The translations under genes and the position numbers were made by a program. The notes under the pieces were generated by a model that saw only the letters and a list, made by a program, of their open reading frames with translations, was not told the origin of the DNA and ran no database searches. Positions 31,498 to 43,784 of a stretch of 64,000 nt of DNA are shown piece after piece; positions within the stretch are counted from its first letter, which is position 1; each line of letters begins with the position of its first letter. Location: contig JAZBRS010000020.1 of assembly GCA_037176725.1 (NCBI GenBank), positions 86,560,001 to 86,624,000 on the forward strand, in the 5' to 3' direction. The DNA comes from Posidonia oceanica. Lineage: Eukaryota > Streptophyta > Magnoliopsida > Alismatales > Posidoniaceae.

Positions 31498-33499
31498 TCA
31501 GGATGGAGGTGCTGGACCCGCTCCCGTGCCACTGGTGCTACCTCGGCGCCTCTGGCCATGTACTCCCTTATACTTGCACAACCGTTCTGACTGAACAGAG
31601 GAAACGGGAAGGCCAAGATGTGGGACAGCAAGGAGGGCTGGAACGACTCCGATGGTACCAGAAGGGTTTGTTGGGGAAGGAATTAAGTCGGGAGCGATGG
31701 GATCGATCCCCAAGGATTCGGAGCTGATGAGCTCCTACACGATTTCCCGGAGGGTACGGCAATCATCCGTCGAGTGCCTGACGGCCCGATGGTAGAGGCA
31801 GTACGCACTCGCATCATACTACCGCGGAAGTGGGCCTGGCAGAGGGCGAGCTTCTGGGAGCCTCAGAAGCGACGCAACCCAAGAAAAGACGACACTTAGC
31901 GGTTCACCAAGTGGGGTGAAGTTGCTCTCAATGCGGTGGCATTGTCTCTGCTTAGGTTGTCGTCCCTACCGAATGGATGCAACGCGATGCACCAGCCCGA
32001 TGGGAGGAATATCAAGAGAGGGCTTGAGAGGAGGGACCAAAGATGCAAGAGGAGACAGGGGTGACAAGGAAACCAAAGGGGCTAGAGCCAAGGACAGACC
32101 GACGCAACCAGGAGGATTGGTCGGGGAAGAAGAGGAGTCGGGTTGTGTCGGGGGTACCGAGACTGTCCCCTGCTCGCACTTGCCCTCCCCACCAATCAGA
32201 TCCTGAATGGTGTCTCGGATAGTGAAGCAGTCATCAGTCGCATGTCCCGCGACCTGATGGTAGTCATAGTACAAGCCCATGTCAAACCACCGTGGAAGTG
32301 GGTCTGATGGTGGACGAACCTCAGGGAGACTCAGATAGGGTGCGACCTTAGGAAAAACAATGCTTAATGGTGCAACAAGCGGAGCGTAGTAGCTCTCAGC
32401 ACGACAACCTCATCTTTCCTTAGGCTGCAACCCCTGCTGAGCCGGTGTGAAGTGGTGCACAGGCTCGACGGGAGGAGCATCAAGAGAGGGCTCGAGAGGG
32501 GGAGGTGATGCAGGAGTGGAGATCCCAATTATTTCGGCGTTAATGAGATCCCGAACCCTATTCCGCAGGGCGAAACACCTATCGGTTGAATGGTCGACAG
32601 ATCGATGAAATGCGCAGAACAGGTGCGACCTAAACCACGGCAGAAGGGGCTCTGGTGGTGGGCGAACCGTAGGGAGTGTCAAGAGATGGGCAACCCTAGG
32701 GAATAAGAAGCTAAGTGAATGGCCCAAGGGAGTAAAGTCAGGAGCCTGGTGTCGGGCACGCTTCACCTCTTGTCGCGGTTCATGGGGAGTAGGAAGTGCA
32801 AAGGGTGCAGGACAGCTAGGGGGGCACGACTAGAGTAGGAAAAGGAAGTGCAGGAGATGGGGTTGCAACAGTGGAAAGTTGACTCTGCAAAGCTTGAGCT
32901 AGGGCCTGCATCTCTTGAGCCAGCTGGGAGAAAGATTCAACTTGGGGGGATAAAGCAGCTAGGGTAGTGGACCTAGAGGACATGGGGGGCCCTAACGGGG
33001 GTTCTACTGGATTAGGAATAGGGAGCCCAACAGAAGAGCCTGAAGGGAAGAAGGAACGTGCCTTGGCACGAGGACCAGGAGTCGGATATAAAAGCGACTT
33101 AAAATAGAGGTCAAAGGGGGGCACAGCTGGCAAAAAGGGTGGCGATATCCCGACGTGAGATATCACAGACGATCCCTCAAGCAAGGGAGTAGGCTGGCCA
33201 GACAAAGGGACGACAGCGGCGGGTGCAAAAGATACGTTTGAGAAACAAGGCGGCTGGCCCACAGACAAAGGAGACACCTGATAGCTCAGACGATCAATGC
33301 CAAAAGGAAACAGGGGCTAAGCCTGTGCCTCAGCATGAGATGCCACAGGTAGAGAGAAGGCAAAGGTAGTTGGACCAGGGTGCACTCCCAGAGGAGGTGC
33401 CTGGAGAAAGGGGCGGATGCCGGTCAGAAGAAAAGGGGAAGACTGACTATCAACTCCGGAATCTGCGGGAGGCGACGAGCTAGAGGGTGGATCCCCCAT
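31498..33499 (-). pseudogene. gag: Element A gag with three CCHC-like knuckles, decayed
   Basis: It starts at ATG 33499 (MGDPPSSSSPPADSG) and runs leftward through a Pro/Ser-rich N-terminus and a Gln-rich helix (QLAQEMQALAQALQSQL), with a TAG near 33316 and a frameshift in a C-run near 32830. From 32766 on, one frame carries three copies of a knuckle module with C-x2-H-x4-H-x4-C: FCAFHRSVDHSTDRC (last Cys 32577), YYDYHQVAGHATDDC (32229, first Cys lost) and AYCLYHRAVRHSTDDC (31761). Element E has one such knuckle. No pol follows, so A was non-autonomous. Confidence 0.8.
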
Positions 33500-34591
33500 G
33501 GTAACAAAGAGGACTCGGATAGGTAAAACAGGGAACAGGACAATCAGAAACTGTATGCAAGGATAGGGAGCAGATGCGACCTGTAGATGCGTAAATCGGG
33601 CACGACTCGAAACCTGCGGGAACAAACAAAGCAAAGCAATTAGATAACTGTAAAGTTATTTAATTGTGGCATGAATGGCATACATGTAGATGAATGTCTT
33701 AGTATGCGCTCTCTTACCAAGCATGTCCTGAGTAGGCGGCCTACTCGGACTCACTCATGGGTATGGGTTTTATTGACTCTAGGTCAGAAAAAGTTGGTCC
33801 CCGCTTTAAATCCTGACCAAAGCTCAGGCAGTGAATGAGTGGTGTGTTTGGAGCCTCGACCCGGCCAAAGCGCGGGTTGTACCCTCGACTAACACCAACA
33901 TGACCCCAAACCAAGGGGGACAGACCGACTGACTTGCCCCGTACCAATGGAATGGTAACAAGAGACCAGAACTGTCCTTCTCGGACTGATAGGTGGACTC
34001 AGATGAGAAGATGCATGCTTTCTAGTTTCATCAACCATGCGATATGCATTAGAGTGTTTTACTTGCGTTTTATTAACCAAGGGGGAAAATTGCAGGTTTA
34101 GCTCTAGTTTTGTTTAAAGTATAAATGTTGGCTTTATTGTTGTTTTTAAATTAAGCCAAAGGGGAGCAAACAGGTTTCTATTATCCTAAACATGGCAAAA
34201 GCATGAAGGGGAAAGAAACAGGAAGTCAGGGCATGCAAACAATCACATAACAAGGCAAAAAGCATGTGCATGGCATGTGCATTGTGTGTGTGGACATGAT
34301 AGTGAAAAGAAAACACTTAGCATAATGCAGATATGCATGGCATGTGTATGTTTATGTGTCATAGCAACTGTGTAAAACAAAGCGATAACCACTCAAAAGG
34401 CATGTATAAAGCGTAAACAAAGCAAACAAGAATAATGTAAGCAATGAAGCAAGTAAACATGCGCAAAAGCGAGCAAACTAAGCATGGTAAAGGGCATAAG
34501 GCAAGCAAAAGTGAGGCAAAGGGCATAAGGCAAGCAAAAATGCGAAATCCAAGCAAGTGAGAAAGCCATAAACGAAAGCCAGAGTCTGAAA
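33500..34591 (-). other. Element A leader
   Basis: Non-coding. A block around 33800-33960 (AATCCTGACCAAAGCTCAGG, AATGAGTGGTG) is the reverse-complement equivalent of 45720-45830 in the leader of element E, supporting common descent. Confidence 0.6.
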
Positions 34592-34609
34592 TCCCCAACG
34601 AAGTTGCTA
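34592..34609 (-). other. Primer binding site of element A (mutated)
   Basis: On the minus strand TAGCAACTTCGTTGGGGA corresponds to TGGCGACTCAGCTGGGGA at 45095. Four of the five differences are G-to-A or C-to-T. The next bases (CAGACT then TGGCTTTCG) also match those after the E primer site. Confidence 0.7.
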
Positions 34610-35574
34610 GCCTGTGAATATGCCTGCCTCGGAGATCCGGACTGGAGGGGGTCCGATAGAGAGAGGAATTTCACGGATAACGACACGAAGAAGGAAAGCA
34701 AAAGATAAGACAAAACAGAGTCGCCACCAAGTCTATTCAATCAGGAGACGAGGAAAACCGGGGAAAGCACAGAAAACATGCAAATGAATGCAATGCTATG
34801 CAAAATGTATGACTCGTGCCAAGGACGAGGGCAAAATGGTCACTGCAGGCCAAAGAAAGGGTACGGACTCCTATTACGTGTGGGGAAGGTGTTAGGCACC
34901 CCCGACACGCCCAAGGAATCGGTCTTTCTTGGCTAATCGCTCACATTTGCAGTAATGTCGGCAATGATTGCCTTTAACTGTACGCCCATAGGCGATGAAT
35001 GCCATGCAATGCTATTAATGCTTTAAATGCCTAAATGCCTGATTGCCATGCATGGGAAATTAAACGAGTAGCCTATGTGCTCAGCAGCGCTGCCTGTGTT
35101 CCGAACTGGGCGAACCCTGCTTCGTGAGAACTCCAGACAATAAACATCATTGCCCTAAATGCAAAGCAGGCGAGAAAACAAAACGTTGAGTAAAACCACG
35201 CGATGCAAGTGTACGACATGCAAAAGGGAAAGAAAACAAGGGCAGAAAAGCCAAATAAAACCACACGATGTGAGTGTAAAACAAGCAAAGTGGAAAGAAA
35301 ACCGCGTGGAAAACCACGGGAAAGCAGGCGATGCAAGGCATAAAACCAGAAACGGGAGTTCGGCCGCATGCATAGGTGTCAAGGCATGTGTCGAAGGCAA
35401 CAGAATGCAGAAAGCGACGAAAGCAGGTCGGGAAAACAAAGTAAAAGCGCAAAACCCGAAAGCCGCTATTAAACCACATGCTGGGGTGCTAAAACATGCA
35501 CAGGGAATGATCGGATGCAAAAAACGTGGATCGAGTCAGAAATACAGCGAGAAAACAAACTGCAGTAGATTCTA

Positions 35575-36569
35575 AGCATTAGACACTAGTATGACCAGCG
35601 TCCTACATTGGACGCTGGGACTGTAGGCATGCAACACAGGAAGATAAAAAATTGCAGAGAGGAATATGCATGCAAAGTTGGTAAAAAGGGGCTTAAAGTT
35701 GCAGAAAAGAAGCCAAGGACACACAGAGCATGTTAGAAGGCTAAAGCAGTAGAGGCCCAAAACATGGGATGCTAGATGCAAGCATAAAACTGGGTGCCAA
35801 GGTCTTTGTGTGTTAGACACGGTAGCATCCAGCGTCTTATGTAGGATGCTGGTGCCTCCAGCGTCCAACACATGGAGATAGCACAACAAACTGTAAATAA
35901 ACTAAGCCTGTAAAACCTTAGAGCATGCATCTAAGCCAACTGAATACACACTGAGGCAAGCCATACATGCACATACATGTAGTAAACATCCTGCAAGCAT
36001 GCATTAAAGGGGGGTCTCAAGAAAAAAGGCAAAAGCAGGTGTGTTGGACGCCCTAACGCCTGCGTCCTATGTAGGACGCTAGCACCATCAGCATCCAACA
36101 CCCTGGAACAGACACCCAAAAGAAACCCGCATGCAAGCTAAGTGGAAAATCTTGTAAACTTGGAAGCCGCTGTCACAAGTCCCAAAAGATGAACATGCAC
36201 ACATGGATCAAGCAACAAACCAGAAAAATAGCGCATCATTCATGAGTTCCAAAATATGTAAACAAGCAGAGGGGTAGGACGCTGGATACATCGGCATCCA
36301 ACGTAGGACGCCATGTGTGCCAACGTCCTACACAGTTAAGCAGCATGGCACAAGAAACAAGCATGAATCAAGGCTAGAAATCATACTAGATCAAGGCACA
36401 TTGTAATAGAGTAGCTGAAGGCAAGCAATAATGCATTCACTTAAAGATCCACAAATAAAAATATTTAAAACATCCCAGCATATAAAAAAACTAAGGAAGC
36501 AACAGAGGTTGTTGGACGCTGGCTCAAGGCACGTCCAATGTTGGACGCACCAGGATGTACATCCAACAT
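35575..36569. repeat. Five dyad modules in A 5' LTR
   Basis: Cores start at 35581, 35815, 36046, 36277 and 36514, with steps of 234, 231, 231 and 237 bp, the same as in the other A LTR. The third has outer arms GTGTTGGACGC / GCATCCAACAC around GCGTCCTATGTAGGACGC. The fourth has GTAGGACG / CGTCCTAC. Confidence 0.85.
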
Positions 36570-37394
36570 GTCGGGAAGTTTCCCAGCCAAGATCAGTGGC
36601 CAAATCAGCCAAAAATCCCAAACTAACTTGCTAGGAAGCAAGAGTGAGTGACGACGAGCATGTCCATATGCTCGGCACCAGAAATGGGTGGGGGGATTGC
36701 TCCACCCACCTCCTCCTCCTCGTGGCCGGTGGCCAAGGCTATTCTCGCCAACCAAGGGGATGTGTGTGTGTGCGAGCTACCCTATCATGCTACCACATGC
36801 ATGTACAAGCTAAAAGTGAAGAAAGCCTACCTGGTTGCGGCTCGCAGAGGTGTGTTTGCACTCGGCCGGCAACACGGAAGGAGGTGGCAGGCGAACTCCG
36901 GCGAGCTCTCTGGGCACAAGGGATGGCTGGGGAGCTTGGCTGAAGGTCAGGGAGTGTTCGTGGAAGTTCACTCAAGGTCGTAGAAGCTTTTGATTCTCTC
37001 GCAAATGGGTGTGGTGGTCTGTGAATGGCGGTGAAGTCTCGGTTTTGTTTGTGTTCCTTTGGCATTGGCAACGACATTGCAGAGGTTGCAGAGGCTTTGG
37101 CAGGGGTCGTGGTGAGTAGGGAGGCCACGAGGGATGTCAGGCGTGTAAGTGGGGTGTGTCAGGAGGTCACGAAAGTCTTAGCGGTGGCAAGATGCAAGCG
37201 GCCACGGTAGTGAGTGCGGTGAGAACTGAAGACCCACTAGTAGAGGAAGGGACGCCGTGGCAGGGAGTAAGTGGGCTTGGCACCTGGTGGGTGGCTATAG
37301 TGAGGTGAGAGGACGGCTAGTAAGTGCGGTTTGGGCGAGAGGAAGGACGAAAGCGGTGAGCCAGAGGTGGCGGTTGCTACTGCAACTCCAAACT

Positions 37395-37455
37395 CGTTGG
37401 ATGCTGGCACAGAGCGTGTCCAACGTTGGACGCTGCCAATGCCAGCGTTCAACAA
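37395..37455. repeat. Dyad module near the start of A 5' LTR
   Basis: Core at 37399, 885 bp beyond the last of the regularly spaced group. Central palindrome GTCCAACGTTGGAC. Confidence 0.8.
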
Positions 37456-37655
37456 GCCCAAGAGGAGAAAGGCATGTTTTTTTGGTTTTTTGGCCTTGGT
37501 TAAGTGTGGGCTAAGGCTTAGGTGGGCTTGAGTTAAGGTTTTGGGGTTTAGTGGGGTTTTAGGGTGGGTTTGAGAGAGAAAGAGCCATCCCATAGTCCAA
37601 GCGAGCTTGCAGGAGGGTCTACCATCTTCCAAGCAGTCAAAATGGGGTGTCTATA

Positions 37656-39149
37656 GGTACCCCTAACTACTCAGTTGGCAAGCACGTTAGTTTTGTCTCC
37701 ATTCTCCGCATCTCGATGCCAAGGGTGCTTCAGTTGTCCCCTTGAATCTTCCTCTTGATACCAGGGGCATCTTTTCATTACCCTCTGGCATCGCATCCCC
37801 ATCTGCATACAGGCTGACATCCCTAACTGTCACGAGAGCGTCTACGGACCTCTGCCACACCTTCGGGTCTGGTATTCCAGTTGCATCTTTGCATCCATGG
37901 TTACAAGTCATTCGACTTGTCATCACCCCTCTTGACCGACAGACTCGCTAGCTTGTCATCGCCCTCGATACTAGGGGCATCTTTGCTGCCCCTTGGGGTT
38001 GTTTTATCTGCATCTAGGCTGATAGCCCTAACTATTTGGTGATAAGTTTGTTAACTCCTCTAGGGCTGATAGCCCTAACTATTCGATGATGATTCCATCA
38101 ACTTATCACACCCCTCATCATTGTATTTTGTCACATAGCGTCTCATTGTGTTGCATAGCATTTTGTAGCATGTCATTGCATCTCATTACATGCCATCATG
38201 TACTTTGCATGCGTCCACAGTAGAGTCAGCATTAGCATCACATGGCATCGCATTACACTGTATATACACTGCAATACGTTACATGTCAGTACATTGCATC
38301 GCATTTTACATTGTATTGCATCACATCGCATTGCATCACATTTGCATTGCATTGCATCGCATAACATCGCATCCTCATTGCGTTGTCATACTCCATGTAG
38401 CCATTACACAATCTCCCGCATTTTCGCATCACCCGAGCATTGCGTGGTTAGGAGTCGAACCCCTGGATTCGCGTATTGCTCAGGGTGGCGTCCTCTGCTA
38501 TGCAACACTCTCTCTAGCTTGCCTGCTCATGATGACACCCACGGTAGTGCACAGCCAGAATCGCTTCCTCGTCATTGCGTGCTCACCATCACATGCACAA
38601 CCCCAACATCACGTGCACAACAAGAGCATCTCATACACAGCATCTACATCGCCGTTGCTTAGAGCAGAGCTCAGTGAATGGCACCCCTGTGTTAGAGTCG
38701 TACATCGCTCAGTGCACAGCATCCGCATCACCTTCGCTTAGAGCAAAGCTCAGCGAATGGCACCCCCGCGCTAGAGCCGTACACTGCTCAGCGTACAGCA
38801 TCAGCATCCCACAGCTAGAGCCGTACACCGCTCAGCGCGCAGCATCGCATCATTTGCATCATCATCGCACACGCATGCATTGCCTGCGTCCCCCCAGCGG
38901 AGTACAGTGCAATGAGCATTAGCGTAAGCATCGCACTAGCATTAGCATCAGCATTGCACAATCTGCACCAACATTGTGTTTTAGCATCCGTATCTGCATC
39001 TGAATTTGCATTGCGGCAACGAGTCATGACTTTCGGTACATCCACTGAATAAGTGACTCACGCCAACAGCAAACACCACCCTCTTGCCGGCTTTAAGCGG
39101 GGTGTCTTGTCAATCCTGAGTAGTGGCCTTGGTTCCCTTGACCTCGCTC
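37656..39149 (+). other. Element F 3' internal region (plus strand), non-coding
   Basis: It is the plus-strand counterpart of 2672-3260 in element A, including the GATACCAGGGGCATC block near 37760 and a degenerate GCATT/GCATC-rich stretch at 38150-39000. A 79-bp tandem repeat (GCTTAGAGC...) lies at 38657-38845 in about 2.5 copies. No gene is seen. Confidence 0.6.
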
Positions 39150-39162
39150 AGGGAGGGGCATC
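39150..39162 (+). other. Polypurine tract of element F
   Basis: AGGGAGGGGCATC lies directly before TGTAGACACC at 39163. It nearly matches the tract of element A on the other strand. Confidence 0.8.
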
Positions 39163-41571
39163 TGTAGACACCTTGATTTGATGCCACTTGCTGGCGGATT
39201 TCTCCGAAAGAGCTCGCTCCAGTCGTGATGAGGCATTCACCCATGACCTTCCTGAAAACAGACCAAATCCCACACAAACATCCCAAACCTAACCCAACAC
39301 CACAAACAAATCCTAAACCTCCATAAAACACAAGCCCAAGCCCACTGGTGGCCCATGAATTCAAGAAACAGGCCCAAGATCCAACCAAAGGCCCCTGACA
39401 CAGTCTTAGCATCTCTAGATGGCATCACATCCGGGCATCTCTAGATGGCGGAAGCAGCTTGCGGCTACCATTGGCGTAGACAAGTGGTGCGCACTACTGG
39501 CGCGCAATGCTGGTGCGATGCCTTGTGTCAGATTTAACTCAGTAAAGGATTGAGTTGTCCACTTAAGGTGGAATCACCAATTCCAAGCGTCTCATTGGCT
39601 TGTATGGATCTGAGCATGGACCTTGGCACTCTTGGACCATCATGCCCTCACTTCCAAACCTATTTCCCATCAAATCCACTCCACTTAAATCCAAACCAAT
39701 TATTTGAATTCGATTTTAAACCAACGACATCCCTGCATGCAAACTCCCTATAAAACACCACCCACCTCCGATGTCCAAGAGGCTGGCCATTTTCCACCAC
39801 TACCTCGATCCTCGTCTGGCTCTCCTTGCACTGCCTAGTGAACCCAAGCATCCTTCCACCGCCCAACTAACCTTGCCGGCCACTCCCGTGCACCACCGCA
39901 CATCACTACTGCCCTTTACCGACGTCCAAACTCTTTGGACTGTCTGGTTGCTCCTTGGCCTCCCTGGTTGCTCCAGCCCTCCAGCTAGCCACCCAGATTG
40001 CTCCTCTCGCCTGAGCACACCACCACAGCCTTCTCCACCCATCAGTTTCCACTATCGGCCACCCAAACAACCAATGCCCACCGCATTGCCCAGCCACTGC
40101 ATTCCAAGCATCATCCAGCAACCCTCGAGCATCAGCAACCCATCCATAGCCTCCGCCTCCATCGTCCGAGCACCAACAACCCCGGAGCCATCCACTGCAA
40201 GCCTACGCCAGGAGGACATCCCAACCGACCAAACAGGTGAGCACTCGCTCCTGTAGGTCTGTTATCTCCTTTCGTAGCTTTGCATTGCTTCCCGGACGAT
40301 TGTTTTCATCGGCATTGTATCGTTTCCTCCTGGTTTTGCATCTTCGTTTACTGAGTTTGCCATTTTTCTATTTTCCCGTCGGCATATTACATCGGGGCGG
40401 CTCCACGGTTTTGAGCAAGGTCGAGTGCCATTGAGCTCGAAGCAGAGTCGTGCCCACCTTTGCATACCTCTTCTTGGAGCCCCCATGATGCTACGTCACT
40501 CTCCTTGGCTGTGCAAATGGCCGACCGTCCTTGCCATGATGGACGGAGACGGTGCACCTGAGTGGTGAAGGGAGGAGGCCATCGTTTTGCTTTCTTGTGT
40601 TGCACCGCATGCATGACACCTTCCCGATCCTTCCCAACCTTTTCAGAGCATCTCGGTGTTGTTTCATGGCTTCCCAGCCTTCACCAGGGCCGGCGAACCC
40701 AACATTTCAGGTTGATGAAGCACAGAGGTGGGTGGATCAAATCACACATTCCAAATCTATTTTGATTGCTCAGGCTCAGTCCATGGACCTCCCTCATGCT
40801 TTCCTAGTCATCGTTTGATTGTTTTATGGCTTTGCATTGCCAGAATTGAGTGAGGAAGTCCTCTACATGCGTCTGTAATTTCTAGAGCACGAATTTCTAG
40901 CACAAGGATCTGGCATACTTTATTGGTGACTAGATCTGGCGTAGCCTCCTAGTGGAGACTGTCGGCGCACATACCTGGTGCGAGCAACCTAGATCAGACC
41001 AAGCAGATTGCAGGACAGAGCATTGTTTCCATTGTTTTCCTTGCATGTCTGTGATTTCTTTGCCTCTGATTTGTTTCTGCCTTCATGTTTTGAGCATCCA
41101 AACATGGCATTCCACATTAAGCATACATTTCTAGCAAGTATCTTATGGCATTAAGCATACATTAGCATGGCATAGCATTATTGCCTCCTGGCACACATTC
41201 ATTGTCAATATTGCCTACATTCTCCACATGCGAGTGAAATAAGCCGAGAAAGACCGATTCCCGGGTGCATGGGGGTGTCTAACCCCTTCCCCATGCTTAA
41301 TAGGAGTCCTAACCCTTTCTCTTGACCCGCAATGACCATTGTGTCTGCATCCATTGGCACGAGTCATACATTTTGCATAACATTGCATGCATAATCATGT
41401 TTTTCCTGGATTTTCCTCGTCTTCTCGATAATAGACTAGGTGGCGACTCCATTTTTGCTTTATTCTTATTTTCCTTTGCCATTTTCTGGTGTTTTGGAGT
41501 CAAGCATCCTTCCTTGGATTCACCATTCATTTGTGACCTCATATCGGTCGATGCACGCTAGCTTTGTCTAC
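39163..41571 (+). mobile_element. Element F 3' LTR
   Basis: It starts TGTAGACACCTTG and is about 2.4 kb. It has a TATA box at 39749 and the shared U5 block at 41245-41452, including GGTGGCGACTCC. The 3' end is unclear (41555-41571), where it abuts pol sequence of fragment G. It has no dyad modules, unlike the A and E LTRs. Confidence 0.7.
39749..39755 (+). promoter_or_regulatory. TATA box of LTR F
   Basis: CCCTATAAAACACC lies about 590 bp into the LTR, in a CA-rich context typical of plant LTR promoters. Confidence 0.5.
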
Positions 41572-42547
41572 GCGAGCCGCTTCGCTGGGATGGTCACATA
41601 ACCATTCGCTCACCTTGCAAAAGAAGGGGCCCCCTTCAAATGGGATGAAAAGTGCCAGAGTGCGTTCGAGCAAATCAAGAAATACCTTCTTAGCCCACCA
41701 GTGCTAGGAGCACCCTTGCTAGGCTGATCGCTCATACTGTACACAACTGCACTGGATAATTCCCTAAGTGCCTTGCTAGTACAACTCAACAATGAAGGGA
41801 AGGAACAAACCATGTACTACCTCAATCATCGCTTGGTAGGTGCCAAGTTCAACTACTCCCCCATCAAGAAGATGTGCTTGGCACTAGTATTTGCAGTGAG
41901 TAAGCTACACCCCCACATGCTCGCCTACTCATTGCAACTCATATCAATGTTCGATCCTCTCAAGGTACGTGATGAGCCGACTGATGCTTTCAGGGAGAAT
42001 TGGCAAGTGGTCACTCTTGTTGATGGAGTTCAACATCACCTATATAACTCAGAAGTCGATCAAAGGTCTGGGATTAGTAGACTCCCTGATAGCACACCCT
42101 ATACTGCCCGACTTTCCCCATGCAATGGCACTATCGAACGGGGCAGTCTGCAACATGGCCAATTAACAAAATGCTGAGGGACAACTGACCGATTGACAAA
42201 GCATCAAGGGACATCCAGTTGATCGACAGCACATCGAGGGACATCTGATCAATCGACAAAATGCCAAGGGACATCCTAATGATCAACAAAACACCGACCA
42301 TTGTGTAACTAATCAACAAAACGTCAAGGGACATCTGGTTGATCGACAAAACGTTGAGGGACATCTAGCCAATCGACATCCGACCGATCGGCAACCAACC
42401 ATCGAAGAGCATCTGTTAACATGGGAGCTGTACTTTGATGGGGCTTGTCGTACCGAACAAAGCAATGAAGGACCCACCATAAGAACTAGGGCTGGTATCA
42501 TCTTTGTTAGGTCAAATGGATATATCCTACACCACTCGTATGCTTTG
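41572..42547 (+). pseudogene. pol: Fragment G: Ty3/gypsy RT-RNase H piece
   Basis: Translation gives the end of RT and the RNase H region (GAPFKWDEKCQSAFEQIKKY, LLVQLNNEGKEQTMYYLNH, NYSPIKKMCLALVFAVSKL), with TAA/TGA stops near 41600 and 41727 and a frameshift near 41955. After a 32-bp tandem repeat (42180-42410) comes LTWELYFDGAC, the start of a second, archaeal-type RNase H (42405-42545), then LTR E interrupts it. This is another Tat-type element, different from E. Confidence 0.75.
42180..42410. repeat. About 32-bp tandem repeat inside pol fragment G
   Basis: About seven degenerate units of AATCGACAAAACG and GAGGGACATCTG lie between the RNase H and the second RNase H domain. They lengthen the linker and contain stops on the pol strand. 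Confidence 0.75.
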
Positions 42548-42629
42548 TGTAGACATCCCGCTTTTGTAGTCCTTCATCGGCGGTTTTCTCCCAGGAATGT
42601 GCTCGATCATGGCGGCCCCCACCTATTCA

Positions 42630-42800
42630 CTAAACCCGAACCCAAACCTAAGCCTTGTCCAAAACCCAACCCTAAACCCAAGCCTAATCCTAATACCAAG
42701 CCTAATCCCAATACCAAGCCTAAACCCAAGCCTAATCCCAATACCAAGCCTAAACCCAAGCCTAAAACCCAAGCCTAAGCCCATTCCAAGCCCAAGCCCA
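42630..42800. repeat. Short tandem repeat CCTAAACCCAAG
   Basis: Irregular 6-18-bp units AAGCCTAATCCCAATACC and CCTAAACCCAAG. The 77- and 82-codon frames across it are low-complexity artefacts. Confidence 0.8.
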
Positions 42801-42838
42801 ACCAAAAAATCAGAAAAACATCCAAAATCTATTCTGGG

Positions 42839-42976
42839 TCGTTAGACGCTGGATGTGCCCGCGTCTTATGTAAGACGCAGGAAATCCAGTGTCTAACACC
42901 ATAAGCTCGGGGTATAAGACACTGTCTAAGATAGCGTCTGACGTAGGACGCTGCTCAGATACACGTCTTACACACC
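42839..42976. repeat. Two dyad modules in LTR E (U3)
   Basis: Cores at 42845 and 42917. The first has GTTAGACGCTGG (42841-42852) pairing with CCAGTGTCTAAC (one wobble) around GCGTCTTATGTAAGACGC. The second has TAAGAC / GTCTTA outer arms. Confidence 0.85.
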
Positions 42977-43784
42977 GGGACTGACAGAGTTTGATTTTGG
43001 GATTTCAATCGACTCCCAAGTACAAATACCGTTGTACCCTCCATCCAGAACACATTTCCGGCCAAGACCCACGTCCCCTCGTTTCCACTTCAGCAGTTAC
43101 ACCCATGCAAACCAAATAAAATCCTTTTTTCTCCTCCATTGAAGGGGGAGGCACCCATTATCCTGAGAAAAGATTTTCCGAAGCTTAACTAGGATGAAAG
43201 CACCTGAATTGCTACACCTTCGACCAACCAATAACCTCCCCAGAGCCCCAGCCAAGCCCTCTAGCCACCACCATTGCCGCTGCAACTTCCGGGAAGACTC
43301 TGCCGACGAAGGGAAGCCACACCAAACTTCACAACAGGTAGGTGCTCTCCTCCCTATAGCTTAGAATCATATTTTCCTTGTCGAATATGTTTATTTCAAT
43401 GCATGAAGTCTAAATTTGCATGAGTTCTTTCCCTGTTTTAGACTTTCTATTTAACTCCAATGATGGGTTCTGGCCACGTGAGGCATCTAGCCATTGAGCT
43501 CAGCCGAGAACCCAGTCATCCCTACGTATGCCATGCCACCTCGCTGTCTTCCCCAAGCCTTCACTGAGCTTCATGGCTATGTACCATGGCTTCCCGGCCT
43601 TACAATGGCCAGAGAACCCATTGGATTCTGGCGAGAGACAAGTGAAGGTGGGGAGGACAATTTGGACGTCCATTTCTTATAGAAATTGCATGTTTATGTT
43701 CGTGATTGTCTATTCTTGCTTGTGGAATGATTCTTATTTGGATTCGTTTAGATTTGAATGGATTCTTAATCTGAATGCTCTGTC

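Larger units (their letters stand above)
34610..37655 (-). mobile_element. Element A 5' LTR
   Basis: About 3.05 kb. On the minus strand it begins TATAGACACCCC at 37655 (TG mutated to TA) and ends just before the primer site; the exact inner end is uncertain by about 15 bp. 34999-37655 matches 1-2658. It carries six dyad modules, the shared U5 block (34711-34935), and no coding sequence. Confidence 0.85.

Noticed and set aside
38190..38741. 183-codon His/Ser-rich plus-strand frame
   Set aside because: It is built on GCATC/GCATT short repeats in the 3' region of element F.
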